A stretch of 64,000 nucleotides of DNA from Candidatus Sphingobacterium stercorigallinarum (GCA_019115805.1 DXCW01000220.1:1-64000), one strand, 5' to 3'. Positions 1 through 9,728 are shown, numbered from the stretch's first letter. Notes: generated from the sequence alone by a model not told the origin. Made by a program: numbers and translations.

Positions 1-37
1 CCAATTCAGCTTCTTCAACTCAAGACATTGAATAAAA

Positions 38-1024
38 ATGATTAAGAAATTTGACGCCGTAAACTGGAACACCCCAGATAATGATTATGCGCTGATGTTT
101 TGGGAACAAAACATTCGTCAGTTTTGGATTGACACCGAATATATCCCTTCCAAAGATATCGATAGCTGGAAAGGTTTAAGTTGGGACATGAAGGAATGCT
201 ATAAAAAAGCTTTGGGCGGCCTAACGCTATTGGATACGCTACAAAGCCACACCGGCATGCCGAAGATCATTGACCATATTGATTCCCTGCAAAACAAAGC
301 CGTGTTATCGTATATGTGTATGATGGAAGCCATCCATGCTAAATCGTATTCTACCATTTTCACTACGGTATCCACCACCAATGAAATTAACGACGTGTTC
401 GGTTGGGTAGCCGATAATAAGTTCCTGCAATACAAAGCCGCGACCATTGATAAACACTACCGCGGAGTGGATAAAGAAGTAGTCAGCGATGAGGAGTTGT
501 TTATGGCACTCGGCGCTTCGGTATTATTGGAATCGTTCCTATTCTATTCCGGATTCTTTTTACCGTTATGGCTTTGCGGACAGGGTCAAATGGTCGCCTC
601 AGCGGACATCATCAAAAAGATTGTTGCAGATGAGTCAATCCACGGTGTGTTCGTGGGATTAATTGCTCAAGAGGTGTTTGCTAAATTACCAAACAAAGCA
701 GAAGTCAAACAACGACTTATTGATCTGTTAACGGATCTGTACGAAAATGAGATCAAATACACCGAAGAATTGTACACCGTTGTCGGATTAACAGCGGAGG
801 TTAAAGAATACGTGCGCTACAACGGGAATAAAGCTTTGATGAATCTAGGCTTCGAACCCATTTTTGAAGTCAAACAAGTCAACCCGATTGTACTAAACGG
901 CCTGAATACAGAAACGACACAGCACGATTTCTTCTCGAAGAAATCGACGAACTATGAAAAATCAATGGAGATCGTCCACTTAAGAAATGAAGATTTCCAG
1001 TTGGATGCGACCGTTGACATTTAA
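38..1024 (+). CDS. nrdF: Ribonucleotide reductase class Ib, beta (radical) subunit
   Basis: This is the small subunit of aerobic ribonucleotide reductase, which holds the di-metal/tyrosyl-radical cofactor that starts reduction of ribonucleotides to deoxyribonucleotides in the large subunit. All expected cofactor residues are visible: D66 (LTLLDTLQ), E97, H100 and the radical tyrosine Y104 in EAIHAKSYS, then a Glu in LLESFLFYSGF and the Glu/His pair in DESIHG. The E-x2-H-x3-Y spacing and the FLFYSGF segment resemble NrdF (class Ib) more than E. coli NrdB. The length of 328 aa is normal. The large subunit is not in the window and may lie just upstream of base 1. NrdI, the flavodoxin partner expected for class Ib, is not seen here. 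A strong hairpin terminator follows. Confidence 0.93.
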   Translation: MIKKFDAVNWNTPDNDYALMFWEQNIRQFWIDTEYIPSKDIDSWKGLSWDMKECYKKALGGLTLLDTLQSHTGMPKIIDHIDSLQNKAVLSYMCMMEAIHAKSYSTIFTTVSTTNEINDVFGWVADNKFLQYKAATIDKHYRGVDKEVVSDEELFMALGASVLLESFLFYSGFFLPLWLCGQGQMVASADIIKKIVADESIHGVFVGLIAQEVFAKLPNKAEVKQRLIDLLTDLYENEIKYTEELYTVVGLTAEVKEYVRYNGNKALMNLGFEPIFEVKQVNPIVLNGLNTETTQHDFFSKKSTNYEKSMEIVHLRNEDFQLDATVDI

Positions 1025-1052
1025 TAGCTGAATTTTCACACAAGACAAATGC

Positions 1053-1094
1053 AAAAGCCCTCATTTACCGCAACGCGATAAATGAGGGCTTTTT
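1053..1094 (+). terminator. Rho-independent terminator after nrdF
   Basis: A perfect 15-bp stem (AAAAGCCCTCATTTA paired with TAAATGAGGGCTTTT) closes an 11-nt loop and runs into a T tract. It lies about 30 bp after the nrdF stop codon. Confidence 0.85.
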
Positions 1095-1241
1095 ACTTCT
1101 ACTGTCCCCAAGTCAAATATTTGCCAACCGCGCCGTACCGCCCCAACTCCACCAGTATTCACCAATTTCTTTGCATTAAAATCATAACGATTTATACTTA
1201 TCAGAGCAAGAGACGTTGAATAAAGATCATTTACGAACATT

Positions 1242-1275
1242 AAAAAGCGGGTATACGCTAATGCATATACCCGCT
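1242..1275 (-). terminator. Terminator after the SusC/SusD operon
   Basis: A perfect 10-bp stem (AGCGGGTATA with TATACCCGCT) lies just beyond the SusD stop codon. Read on the minus strand it is followed by TTTTAA, fitting termination of the susCD transcript. Confidence 0.7.
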
Positions 1276-1296
1276 GAAATTCTGACCAAGGCGTTC

Positions 1297-2931
1297 TTAA
1301 TATCCTGGGTTCTGTTGCAAATTGGGATTGATTGCGATCTGCACCTGCGGGATTGGGAACAACTCTTTGTTCTCGTCATTGGTCGCTTCGTGGTCCCACC
1401 ACGATCCTGTGGTGAATTTACCGAATCGGATCAGGTCTGTACGGCGTTTGCCTTCAAAGATAAACTCACGCCCCCGTTCGGCCAACAGTTCATCCAGCGT
1501 TAAACTTGCCGTAGTGTACTTGTTTGCGCTCCAGTCTGCCTCGCTGAATGCCCGCTGTTTTGATGCATTGATCAAATCAACGGCTTCCTGATTTGCGCTT
1601 CCGCCATTCTTACGGATCAAGGCTTCTGCTTTATTGAAGTATACTTCTGTCAAACGATAGATGATATAATCGTTTTCCTGATAGTTTTCATCACTCAAAC
1701 GGCCAGATTTATATTTATGAAATCGAGCTCCCGAGTTTTCTTCTCCTTCCGCCATCGAGCCCTCCGAGCTGGTATCGCCCTCACTCTCGCGGCGTATCGA
1801 ATTCACAAATACCAAATCCTTGCCAGCGTATTCTTCCGTTCCTTGAACCGGTGTTTCGGTTCCGTATTTGTACTGCGGACCGAATAAGAACCAGTCTTGT
1901 TTACGCAAATCGGTCTCTTGGTACGCATCAAAAGCGGTCGGGATTACAACGAACGCATTCCACCCGCCGTAACCTACATCCAACACCTCTTTCATGTAAT
2001 CGTAGCTCATGTAAAAGCCGCCCCAATCAAAGGTAAAACCACCTTTACGACTGAATTGAAACTGGAACAGCGATTCAGGATTTGCACTATTGGTATTGCT
2101 GAAAATTGCATTGATATCTTCTGACAGCTGTGGCGTCCCTCCAATGCCACCTCCAGCACCAGAAATCACTTTATCAGCAGCAGCTATACTTTCGTCCCAC
2201 ATCGCTGTGCCGGACCATTTTTCTGCATTCAAATACAATTCGGAAAGCATAGCGTACCCCGCTGCGCGATTCACTTTACCTACCGATTCAGCATCCAACA
2301 ACGGTAGATTATCGACTTCGGCTTCCAGTTCGGACTTGACAAACTCAAAAACTTCAGCTCGCGGCCTGGTTTCAGGGTTATCTGGTCCCTCAGCGACACC
2401 TACACTAATGGGAACATTCCCCCACATATCGATAATCCGCATATAATGATAAGCACGAAGCACTTTTAGTTGAGATATCACCTCACTTAATGCCTCCTCT
2501 TCCATACCAACAGTTTCCGGATCCAACGCTTCTATGTCTTTTAACGCGTTATTTATAAAACCGACCCCAGTCCACATCAAATCCCAACCGGTGCGCATGC
2601 GATTCTCGTTATCGGTCCACGTATGGTAATGCATACGGAAGTGATCTCCGCCATCGTAACCGTGACGCCCCTTCTGTGGCCATGCAACCTGATCGGCAGC
2701 TAGCTCTGAGTGGTAATAAAATCCGTTATTCCCCGTTGGCGCTAGCCAGGCCTGCATATGCGTAAACGGACGCAAAGCCGCCTGTCTCACTTCCAATTCG
2801 TTTTTATAGAAATTAGATTCTTCAAGATTACTGTATAAATTCTCATCCAAATTGGTACAGCTCGAGAATCCAGCCGTCGCAACCAAAGCCGCGACTGCAA
2901 GTCGTATAGTTTGTTTTTTAATAATTTTCAT
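1297..2931 (-). CDS. SusD/RagB-family outer-membrane glycan-binding lipoprotein
   Basis: This surface lipoprotein acts as the lid and glycan-binding partner of the SusC transporter encoded just upstream. The ORF track starts 15 codons early; I choose the ATG at 2931 because it is preceded by a good ribosome site (GGAGGG) and begins a lipoprotein signal, MKIIKKQTIRLAVAALVATAGFSSC, with the lipidated Cys in FSSC. The body has SusD hallmarks: an early DLMWTGVGFINNAL helix, repeated TPR-like helices, LRAYHYMRIIDMWGNVPI, and a C-terminal RGREFIFEGKRRTDLIRFGKF segment ending in NPGY. The size (545 aa) is normal. SusC ends 14 bp upstream, so the two are co-transcribed. The glycan cannot be read from the sequence; mannan is suggested only by the nearby GH76 gene. 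Confidence 0.93.
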   Translation of the reverse strand: MKIIKKQTIRLAVAALVATAGFSSCTNLDENLYSNLEESNFYKNELEVRQAALRPFTHMQAWLAPTGNNGFYYHSELAADQVAWPQKGRHGYDGGDHFRMHYHTWTDNENRMRTGWDLMWTGVGFINNALKDIEALDPETVGMEEEALSEVISQLKVLRAYHYMRIIDMWGNVPISVGVAEGPDNPETRPRAEVFEFVKSELEAEVDNLPLLDAESVGKVNRAAGYAMLSELYLNAEKWSGTAMWDESIAAADKVISGAGGGIGGTPQLSEDINAIFSNTNSANPESLFQFQFSRKGGFTFDWGGFYMSYDYMKEVLDVGYGGWNAFVVIPTAFDAYQETDLRKQDWFLFGPQYKYGTETPVQGTEEYAGKDLVFVNSIRRESEGDTSSEGSMAEGEENSGARFHKYKSGRLSDENYQENDYIIYRLTEVYFNKAEALIRKNGGSANQEAVDLINASKQRAFSEADWSANKYTTASLTLDELLAERGREFIFEGKRRTDLIRFGKFTTGSWWDHEATNDENKELFPIPQVQIAINPNLQQNPGY

Positions 2932-2945
2932 GTTTCTTCCCTCCA

Positions 2946-5900
2946 TTAAAATCCAATATTCACTCCAAATGACCACGACTGTGTTCTAGGGTAAAAACCT
3001 CTGGAATCGATACCGCTTTCAAAGCCCGTATCCTGCAGTTCCGGATCAATTCCCGTGTAAGAAGTAATTGTCGCAAGATTTCTCGCTGTCAAATAGACAT
3101 AGAGATTTCTAACGTGTGGCGTGTTCAAATTGAAGTTATACCCCAAGGTCACGTTATCGATTTTAACAAATGAACCGTTCTCCAAATAGTAGTCCGAGTA
3201 TTGCGGATCATCATCCAATTGGTCGTGTTTGCCAAAAGCTGATTCCAAAACGTTGTTTGGCAACCATTTCTTGTTTCCAAAAAACATATCCGCCGTGTTC
3301 AAAATGTCGTACTTGAATTTACCACGAAGGAATACGGTCAAATCGAAGCCCTTGTAGCTCACTCGGTTTCCTAAAGAGGCCTGGAATTTCGGCACACCAT
3401 TACCAATGTAAGCCAGATCATTGTTGTTCATATCACCGGCATAGCCTGTGGACCCATCTGCCTTATAAAACAACCATTTTCCCGCATCATCAAATCCAGC
3501 GAACCGTTTACCGTAGAACGAACCGATCTCACCCCCCTCTTCAAGTCGGATAGATGACCCCAAGTTCCCAGGAGAAGGAAGTCCTCCAAACTCTAAGTAA
3601 TCACTTTGAAAGATATCGCTGGACAATTTAGTCAGTTTGTTGTTCTGATAATTACCGGTAAAATCGACTTGCCAGTGTACGTTATCGTTGCTGATGGGTG
3701 AACCGCTCAATTGCAACTCGATTCCTTTATTCACCACCTCACCTACGTTGTACCAAATTCGCGACTGCGGATAGGCAGGTTGTTGTGCTCGGTACTCATA
3801 CAATAAATCGGAGGTCTTCCGGTAATACACGTCAACCGCACCAGTCAATCGATTGTTAAATAAGCCGAAGTCCACCCCAATATTGGTTTCTGCCTTCTGC
3901 TCCCATTTTAAGTCAGGATTTGGATTACGTGAAATACCGTAGGTTTGATAATATATCCCACCCTGTGGATAAACACCCCCAGTACCTAGGGTAATCAACG
4001 ACAAGTAATTTGGAATTCCCTGGTTACCGGTCACCCCGTAGCCAGCGCGGATTTTCAAATCATTGACAATTTCTTTGTTGGTAAAGAAATCCTCATTGGA
4101 AATATTCCATCCCGCCGATACCGCTGGGAAATTACCCCATTTGTTGTTCGCCCCGAAACGTGAGGATCCTTCACGCCGTAGAATGGCCGTAACGAAATAC
4201 TTATCTGCGTAATTATAATTAGCACGGCCAAAAAATGCGATTAATGTATTGTCTTCTTTAAACGAACCCATCGTAGGTCGCGGAAGCGCATCGTTTGTGA
4301 GGGCTGTTCCCGATCCGAAATTCCAATCCAAGAAGCCATCGGTCGTGAATCCACTGTTGGACATATCAAACCATTCAGCGGTAGAATATTGGTAACTATA
4401 GCCCAATAACCCGGTGATTGTATGCAGGTCATTAAACGTTTTGTTATAATCAATGGTACTTTCGAACGTTTTCGTCCAGTTCATCTCATTTCGCTTATAA
4501 GCATAGGCGGTGCCTTGATACTCCGACGTTTCGCGTTGGTCCCAATCCAAGATCGAACGGTATTGTCTATCGTTCCAGTTGTCACGCACATAAGATCCAA
4601 AGGCCGACACACTCAGCTCATCTAAAATTTGATATTTCAAGCGCGCGTCCCCGGAGAACGTTTGTTGGGCTCTTTCATTGATACGATGTGCTAATCGGCT
4701 TAACGGGTTGTAGTTATTGTATTCTTGTGTCTGGTAAAATGACCCATCCTCATTAAACAACGGTGCAGTCGGATTCCGCTGAATCGCCTGTTCGAAATCT
4801 CCAGGCTGCCCACCTAGCAAGTCAGCTTTATTAAAATTCGCCGCAATATTCGCTGTCAAAGTGAGCTTGTCATTCAAGCCCGTTTGATTAAAGTTAATAC
4901 GCCCTCCAAATTGCTCTTTCCCATTTTGCTTAGCAATGCCTTGGGCTTCCTCATAATTGAAAGATGCTCTATAGGTGGAATTTTCTCCTCCTCCGCTCGC
5001 AATGAAGTTATGAAAATGAGAGAAATTATTTTTATTGACCAGCTCATCGTAAAGATCGGTGCTTGCCCCTAAATCGTAAGGACGACCGAGTCCATCAACG
5101 ACCTTCTCACGAAATTGACTCGCATTCAGCATCGTTGGCCTTCTGTTCACAATTTCTGTCTGGCCATAGGTTAAATATTCGAATTGAGGAGCTCCGGCTT
5201 TCCCTTTTTTGGTGGTAACTAAGATCACCCCTCCATTACCCCGCGTACCGTAGATAGCTGCGGCGGATCCATCTTTCAACACGTCGATGGATTCGATATC
5301 GCCTTGTTTAATCAGGTCTAGGTTTCCCCCAGGTATCCCGTCAATGACGACTAAGGGACTATTGGTTCCACTTAAGGAAGCCATACCTCTTAACTGAATA
5401 TTCGTTCCCGAATTGGGGTTGCTTCCCTGGGTACGGGTAATATTCAACCCGGCAACTTTTCCTTGAACGAGCTCCAACGGATTCCGCATTCCACCCCGGT
5501 TAAAATCCTCCTCTTTCACGGATGCAACCGCTGAGGTGATTTCTTTTCTCCTTTGGGTACCGTAACCCACGACCACGACCTCATCTAGGGCTTCTGAATC
5601 CGGGGTCAAACTGATTTGAACGGCTGCACTGCGTACGGTAACTTGCTGCGTGGCAAAACCGATAAAACTGACCTGCAAGACGTCTCCCGTCTCCGCGGCA
5701 ATCTCAAAATTACCGGCCTCATCGGTCTGAGCAACCGCATCTTTTCCTTGTACCCGAACCGTTACCCCAGCTAAGGGATCTCCTGTAGATGTGTTTCGCA
5801 CTGTACCTGTGATGGTTTGTTGCGACACCTCCAGCCGAGTCATTGCTGTTGCGTCGGAGTTCGGTCTGTTGTCCGCATAACCGTAGCTGCAGGCCAATAG

Positions 5901-5969
5901 AGCGAAGCCCAAAATGCTTCCTCTCACAAAGCCCGTCCGACACATTTTTGAACTGTAAATGTTTGGCAT
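2946..5969 (-). CDS. SusC/RagA-family TonB-dependent outer-membrane transporter
   Basis: This TonB-dependent transporter imports oligosaccharides captured by the SusD partner. After a signal peptide come an N-terminal carboxypeptidase-regulatory-like domain (about residues 53-130, TITGTVRNTSTGDPLAGVTV), the SusC marker EVVVVGYGTQRRKEITSAV, a plug domain with LRGMASLSGTNSPLVVIDG and VLKDGSAAAIYGTRGNGGVI, and a beta barrel ending in the usual terminal aromatic (VNIGF). There is no STN domain, so signalling to an anti-sigma factor is not expected. The length of 1007 aa is typical. The first Met is kept, but M9 (MCRTGFVRG...) would give a cleaner signal peptide. A TTAACGTTAA palindrome lies 5 bp before the start codon. 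Confidence 0.95.
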   Translation of the reverse strand: MPNIYSSKMCRTGFVRGSILGFALLACSYGYADNRPNSDATAMTRLEVSQQTITGTVRNTSTGDPLAGVTVRVQGKDAVAQTDEAGNFEIAAETGDVLQVSFIGFATQQVTVRSAAVQISLTPDSEALDEVVVVGYGTQRRKEITSAVASVKEEDFNRGGMRNPLELVQGKVAGLNITRTQGSNPNSGTNIQLRGMASLSGTNSPLVVIDGIPGGNLDLIKQGDIESIDVLKDGSAAAIYGTRGNGGVILVTTKKGKAGAPQFEYLTYGQTEIVNRRPTMLNASQFREKVVDGLGRPYDLGASTDLYDELVNKNNFSHFHNFIASGGGENSTYRASFNYEEAQGIAKQNGKEQFGGRINFNQTGLNDKLTLTANIAANFNKADLLGGQPGDFEQAIQRNPTAPLFNEDGSFYQTQEYNNYNPLSRLAHRINERAQQTFSGDARLKYQILDELSVSAFGSYVRDNWNDRQYRSILDWDQRETSEYQGTAYAYKRNEMNWTKTFESTIDYNKTFNDLHTITGLLGYSYQYSTAEWFDMSNSGFTTDGFLDWNFGSGTALTNDALPRPTMGSFKEDNTLIAFFGRANYNYADKYFVTAILRREGSSRFGANNKWGNFPAVSAGWNISNEDFFTNKEIVNDLKIRAGYGVTGNQGIPNYLSLITLGTGGVYPQGGIYYQTYGISRNPNPDLKWEQKAETNIGVDFGLFNNRLTGAVDVYYRKTSDLLYEYRAQQPAYPQSRIWYNVGEVVNKGIELQLSGSPISNDNVHWQVDFTGNYQNNKLTKLSSDIFQSDYLEFGGLPSPGNLGSSIRLEEGGEIGSFYGKRFAGFDDAGKWLFYKADGSTGYAGDMNNNDLAYIGNGVPKFQASLGNRVSYKGFDLTVFLRGKFKYDILNTADMFFGNKKWLPNNVLESAFGKHDQLDDDPQYSDYYLENGSFVKIDNVTLGYNFNLNTPHVRNLYVYLTARNLATITSYTGIDPELQDTGFESGIDSRGFYPRTQSWSFGVNIGF

Positions 5970-5974
5970 GTTTG

Positions 5975-5984
5975 TTAACGTTAA
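5975..5984. promoter_or_regulatory. Palindrome TTAACGTTAA at the susC start (candidate operator)
   Basis: A perfect 10-bp palindrome centred on CG lies 5 bp upstream of the SusC start codon, in the 239-bp gap before the GH76 gene. LacI-family operators often have such AACGTT centres, so it may be a repressor site. This is inference; similar AACGTT cores occur by chance inside coding DNA in this window. No convincing TAnnTTTG box was found in the same gap. Confidence 0.3.
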
Positions 5985-6208
5985 TGATAAATAATTTGAA
6001 GGTCTATAATGTTGAAAAACTAAATCGTTTTAGGTTAGAGACACAGATAACAGCGCCTCCACTCCAAAGGTTTATACGACGGTCCGTTTTAACACAATAT
6101 TACCTTTATAACTAGCTGCGAGGGAAAATTAGAAAAAATATGTTAAAAACCTAAATTTTCCCATCGAAAACTTTTAGGTAATACTTTGATGTACTGTAAT
6201 AATTGTCA

Positions 6209-7393
6209 CTAAAGTACTGCGATTCTGGCGTACATTTCCACCATAGCGCATTGATCCAAGAGCCATTTCTTAGCCGGCCGGCTCTGATTTTTCCAATCTT
6301 TATGAAACAATCCGTCCGTGTCACGGAGATTGTGCCATGCATACTGCAGGTTGTCCCGGAAGGTGTTTAAATAGGCCGCATTTCCATCCTGATTGTAAAG
6401 CTCGACATAACCGCGCAGCATGACCGCAATAAACCAAAGGTCTGAGTTCTTCAGTAATCGGAAGTCGCCCGAATGATGCTCCCCCGGTGGGTAGAAAAAG
6501 AAGTTATGCCCGGACTCAGCGATTTCTTGTGCTTCTTCCAAATACTTATCTTCCCCCGTTACCTGGTAAAGTAGGGTGGCCGCTTGCAACATTTGCCCCG
6601 AGTTATACGGATATTTTCGCTCGTCCACTTGACCGTCGAGTTTGATATTATCCCAATACAAACCATCTTCTGGGTCGCGCAGATGGGTCTTAGTCCACTC
6701 ATACAAAGCTATTGCTTGCGTTAAATAGTCCGTCTCATTGGTTGCTTGATGTAATTTAACTAAAAACACCACACCTGGTGCATTGGAGCAGGTGTTTTTA
6801 CTGGTCTTGTGTTGCTCGTACCAATAAATTCCGCCACCTAGCTTTGCATCCATCCCACTGGCTACAAATTCCCAAATTTCCTTGGCTTTGGTCAAATACT
6901 TTTGGTTCCCCGATTGGATATAAAGATCGGTGAAATCAATCCCCAACCAAACATTATCATCGTAGAACCGATCGGACTGCGGTGCAGATTGAATATACGA
7001 GGCATAGCCATGCGGAACACGTTTATCGTAGTACGCGTTCAACCCCGGCAACACACGCTGCTCGATTTGCTCCAGGATATCGGGTGCATTTTCCATTTCG
7101 TAGCGAGCCACTTGCGCCGAGAGTGAACCTGAAAATGGCCAAAGATACGAATATTGGTTCGGACGTTGATCGCCCTGACTTTCTTCTGCTAAGTAGGTGG
7201 CTTTATGACTCGCATCGAAAGGATAGGTTTCTCGCAATAAACTTTCGTCTGGGACGCCATAATGGACATAAATAGAATCCAAAGTTACTGCTGCCATGTC
7301 CTTGAAAGTCTGCGGATCGCTCTCTACGGTTTGTCCCTGAGCAAAGAGGACTGTGAAAATAAGTCCTAAGATTGAATGTAAACGTTTCTGCAT
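6209..7393 (-). CDS. Glycoside hydrolase family 76 (alpha-1,6-mannanase-like)
   Basis: This is probably a secreted endo-acting alpha-1,6-mannanase or related GH76 enzyme, cutting the backbone of yeast-type mannan. The ORF track starts 79 codons too early; the ATG at 7393 begins a signal peptide, MQKRLHSILGLIFTVLFAQG. The mature protein is an (alpha/alpha)6-barrel type sequence with the adjacent catalytic aspartates in FYDDNVWLGIDF, plus GGGIYWYEQHKTSKNTCSN and YPYNSGQMLQAATLLYQ, both typical of the family. The length of 394 aa is normal. It lies upstream of susCD on the same strand, 239 bp away, and downstream of a GMC oxidoreductase. The family call is firm; the exact linkage cut is inferred from the family. 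Confidence 0.87.
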   Translation of the reverse strand: MQKRLHSILGLIFTVLFAQGQTVESDPQTFKDMAAVTLDSIYVHYGVPDESLLRETYPFDASHKATYLAEESQGDQRPNQYSYLWPFSGSLSAQVARYEMENAPDILEQIEQRVLPGLNAYYDKRVPHGYASYIQSAPQSDRFYDDNVWLGIDFTDLYIQSGNQKYLTKAKEIWEFVASGMDAKLGGGIYWYEQHKTSKNTCSNAPGVVFLVKLHQATNETDYLTQAIALYEWTKTHLRDPEDGLYWDNIKLDGQVDERKYPYNSGQMLQAATLLYQVTGEDKYLEEAQEIAESGHNFFFYPPGEHHSGDFRLLKNSDLWFIAVMLRGYVELYNQDGNAAYLNTFRDNLQYAWHNLRDTDGLFHKDWKNQSRPAKKWLLDQCAMVEMYARIAVL

Positions 7394-7476
7394 GTATTGT
7401 TTGGTTTTATGGCAATAGCGTATCATTTGTTCGCGTCGGTGAAAACGCAGCAAATCGCCATTGCCTCGTATAAAGG

Positions 7477-9192
7477 TTAGATATTTTTCTTTTTCATTTC
7501 TCGGATCGCATAGTCTACCGCACGAGCCGATAAAGCCATGTACGTCAGCGAGGGGTTTTGCGTAGCGGTAGAGGTCATGCACGCTCCATCGGTTATAAAT
7601 ACATTTGGACAGGCATGTAGCTGATTCCATTTGTTCAGCATCGAGGTTTTTGGATCTCGACCCATTCGAACGCCACCCATCTCGTGAATATCCAATCCAG
7701 GAGCCTGTGAACTTTCATTCCTGCGAATGTTCGTAAAACCTGCCGCTGTGAACATTTCCTCCATCGTATCCAAATAGTCCTGTTTCATCTTCGCATCATT
7801 ATCATCATACTCGACTGAAATACGCAACTGGGGAATTCCCCATTCGTCTTGCAGTGAAGGGTCTAGAGCCACATAATTACTCGCTTTTGGGATGGTTTCG
7901 CCCATCATATGAGAACCTACTCCCCAATGAACTAGCTGTGGATTCAACACAGAATCTTTTAATGCTACGCCCAATCCCGACTCATCTGCATGCATACCTC
8001 GGTAAGCACTAAATCCTGCTGCATATCCTCGTAAAAAATTACTGTCTTGACGGTGCAAATTCCGGAACCGGGGGATGTATCCGCCTCCGGCAGGATTCCT
8101 TCCGTCTGTTTTATAATCCAAATGTCCATCGTGTTCAGCAGAGATACGCGCACTGTAGTTGTGAAACGCCACGTATTTACCCAAGGTATCGCTATCGTTT
8201 CCTAATCCATTAGGGAATCGATTCGATGTGGAGTTTAATAGCAATAAGTTCGTGTTTAATGCCGATGCATTTACGAAAATAATCTTTGCATAAAAATCAA
8301 TTTCCTGATGCGTCAATCGGTCCACTACTTTAACCCCTATGGCCCGCCCCTGCTGCTCATCGTAAAGCACTGAGTGTACTACAGAATCTGGACGAAGGGT
8401 CATGTTGCCTGTTTTTGCAGCCCATGGCAATGTCGAGGCATTCGAGCTGAAATAGCCTCCGAAGGGACAGCCTCGCTGGCACAGTGTTCGGTGTTGACAT
8501 TTTACACGCCCTTGCTGGATATGAATGGGCTCAGGCTCCGATAGGTGTGCGCAACGGGCCGCAATCAATTTACGTCCCGGATAGGTACGTTCCACCTGTT
8601 GTTTGAAATATTTTTCTACGATGTTGAGTGGATAAGCCGGCAAAAATTCTCCGTCAGGAAGTTCCGGTAAACCGTCCCGATCCCCTGAAATTCCAGCAAA
8701 ACGCTCCACATAGTCGTACCACGGTTGTATATCGCTGTAACGGATGGGCCAATCCACTGCAAAACCATCCCGAGCCGGTCCCTCAAAGTCAAAATCGGAC
8801 CAACGTTGCGTCTGTCTGGCCCATAGTAATGACTTTCCACCAACCTGATATCCTCTTATCCAATCAAAGGGTTGCTGCTGTACATACGGGTGTTCCTTAT
8901 CTTTCACGAAAAAGTGTGCGGCGTCTTCGTGGAACGCATAACATCGGTTGACGATCGGATTGTCCTGTTGAACCGCATAAGGCAACTCGTTGCGATGTTC
9001 AAATTCCCACGGGTATAGGTTAGTGGTCGGATAATCGGTGACGTGCTTGACATCGGGGCCTCGTTCCAATACTAGAGTTTTCAGTCCTTTGTCGCACAAT
9101 TCTTTCGCGGACCAACCGCCGCTGATTCCCGACCCGATAACAATGGCATCGTATTGGCGATCTTTTTTTGAATCTATATTGAAATTGGACAT
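7477..9192 (-). CDS. GMC-family FAD oxidoreductase (sugar/glucoside dehydrogenase-like large subunit)
   Basis: This FAD enzyme of the glucose-methanol-choline family probably oxidises a sugar hydroxyl group. The Rossmann motif AIVIGSGISGGWSAKELCDKG lies at the N-terminus. The C-terminal catalytic region has the His in DIHEMGGVRMG and the Asn in TQNPSLTYMALSARA. A cysteine-rich segment, CQHRTLCQRGCPFGG, resembles the [3Fe-4S] region of bacterial FAD-dependent glucose dehydrogenases. No signal peptide is visible, so export would depend on the partner. The next gene upstream, 3 bp away, encodes a gluconate-2-dehydrogenase-subunit-3-like Tat protein, the usual partner. No cytochrome c subunit lies nearby. 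Glucoside-3-dehydrogenase activity is plausible but unproven. Confidence 0.88.
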   Translation of the reverse strand: MSNFNIDSKKDRQYDAIVIGSGISGGWSAKELCDKGLKTLVLERGPDVKHVTDYPTTNLYPWEFEHRNELPYAVQQDNPIVNRCYAFHEDAAHFFVKDKEHPYVQQQPFDWIRGYQVGGKSLLWARQTQRWSDFDFEGPARDGFAVDWPIRYSDIQPWYDYVERFAGISGDRDGLPELPDGEFLPAYPLNIVEKYFKQQVERTYPGRKLIAARCAHLSEPEPIHIQQGRVKCQHRTLCQRGCPFGGYFSSNASTLPWAAKTGNMTLRPDSVVHSVLYDEQQGRAIGVKVVDRLTHQEIDFYAKIIFVNASALNTNLLLLNSTSNRFPNGLGNDSDTLGKYVAFHNYSARISAEHDGHLDYKTDGRNPAGGGYIPRFRNLHRQDSNFLRGYAAGFSAYRGMHADESGLGVALKDSVLNPQLVHWGVGSHMMGETIPKASNYVALDPSLQDEWGIPQLRISVEYDDNDAKMKQDYLDTMEEMFTAAGFTNIRRNESSQAPGLDIHEMGGVRMGRDPKTSMLNKWNQLHACPNVFITDGACMTSTATQNPSLTYMALSARAVDYAIREMKKKNI

Positions 9193-9195
9193 CTT

Positions 9196-9675
9196 TTAGA
9201 CACTTATTTTTACCGCACCGTTATATCGTCCCGGAACCAGTTCATAAATCAATTTATTTTTCATCACGTACGCTGAGTTCTTGTATCCCTGTAGGGCACG
9301 ACGTTTCAAAAAAGAATAGAACGTATCTTCCTTAGGAAGGTCGTTTAAATACGCACGTTGCTTATCCTCACCTTTATCCTTCACCTGTTCAGCTAAAGCT
9401 AACCCTTCGAGAAATTGTTGTTGTTGCTCGGGACTCGCGCAGTCGTCCAACATCTTCATCACAAACAGGTGCAAATTCAACTCGCGCCCACCAGGGCTAT
9501 CGGTTGTCGGGATAATCGCGTCTACCAATTGGCCGAGAAACTCTTCATCCGAACGAGTCAAATCAATATTTCGAAGTTCAATGCTGGGCGAATTCGGACG
9601 CGGATCACAGGACGTTGCCATCCACACCCCACCTGCCAGAATGAACAGCTGCCGTAATGCGGTCCGTCTATTCAT
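9196..9675 (-). CDS. Gluconate 2-dehydrogenase subunit 3-like protein (small subunit of the GMC enzyme)
   Basis: This small subunit is the partner and probable export escort of the GMC oxidoreductase 3 bp downstream. Its N-terminus, MNRRTALRQLFILAGG, contains a twin-arginine pair and leads to a Cys (ATSCDP), suggesting a Tat-exported lipoprotein. The rest matches the gluconate_2-dh3 family: FLGQLVDAIIPTTDSPGG, then helices ending in KLIYELVPGRYNGAVKISV. The length of 159 aa is normal. The gene pair is tight, so a stable two-subunit complex is likely. Confidence 0.85.
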   Translation of the reverse strand: MNRRTALRQLFILAGGVWMATSCDPRPNSPSIELRNIDLTRSDEEFLGQLVDAIIPTTDSPGGRELNLHLFVMKMLDDCASPEQQQQFLEGLALAEQVKDKGEDKQRAYLNDLPKEDTFYSFLKRRALQGYKNSAYVMKNKLIYELVPGRYNGAVKISV

Positions 9676-9728
9676 AGGTTGTATAATTTTCTGGTTCCTA
9701 ATTTACAAATAATCTCGAAAGTCGGTCA

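Noticed and set aside
7379-7386. AAACGTTT palindrome at the GH76 start, as a LacI-type operator
   Set aside because: It lies inside the first codons, and AACGTT cores also occur inside other coding regions here, so chance is likely.
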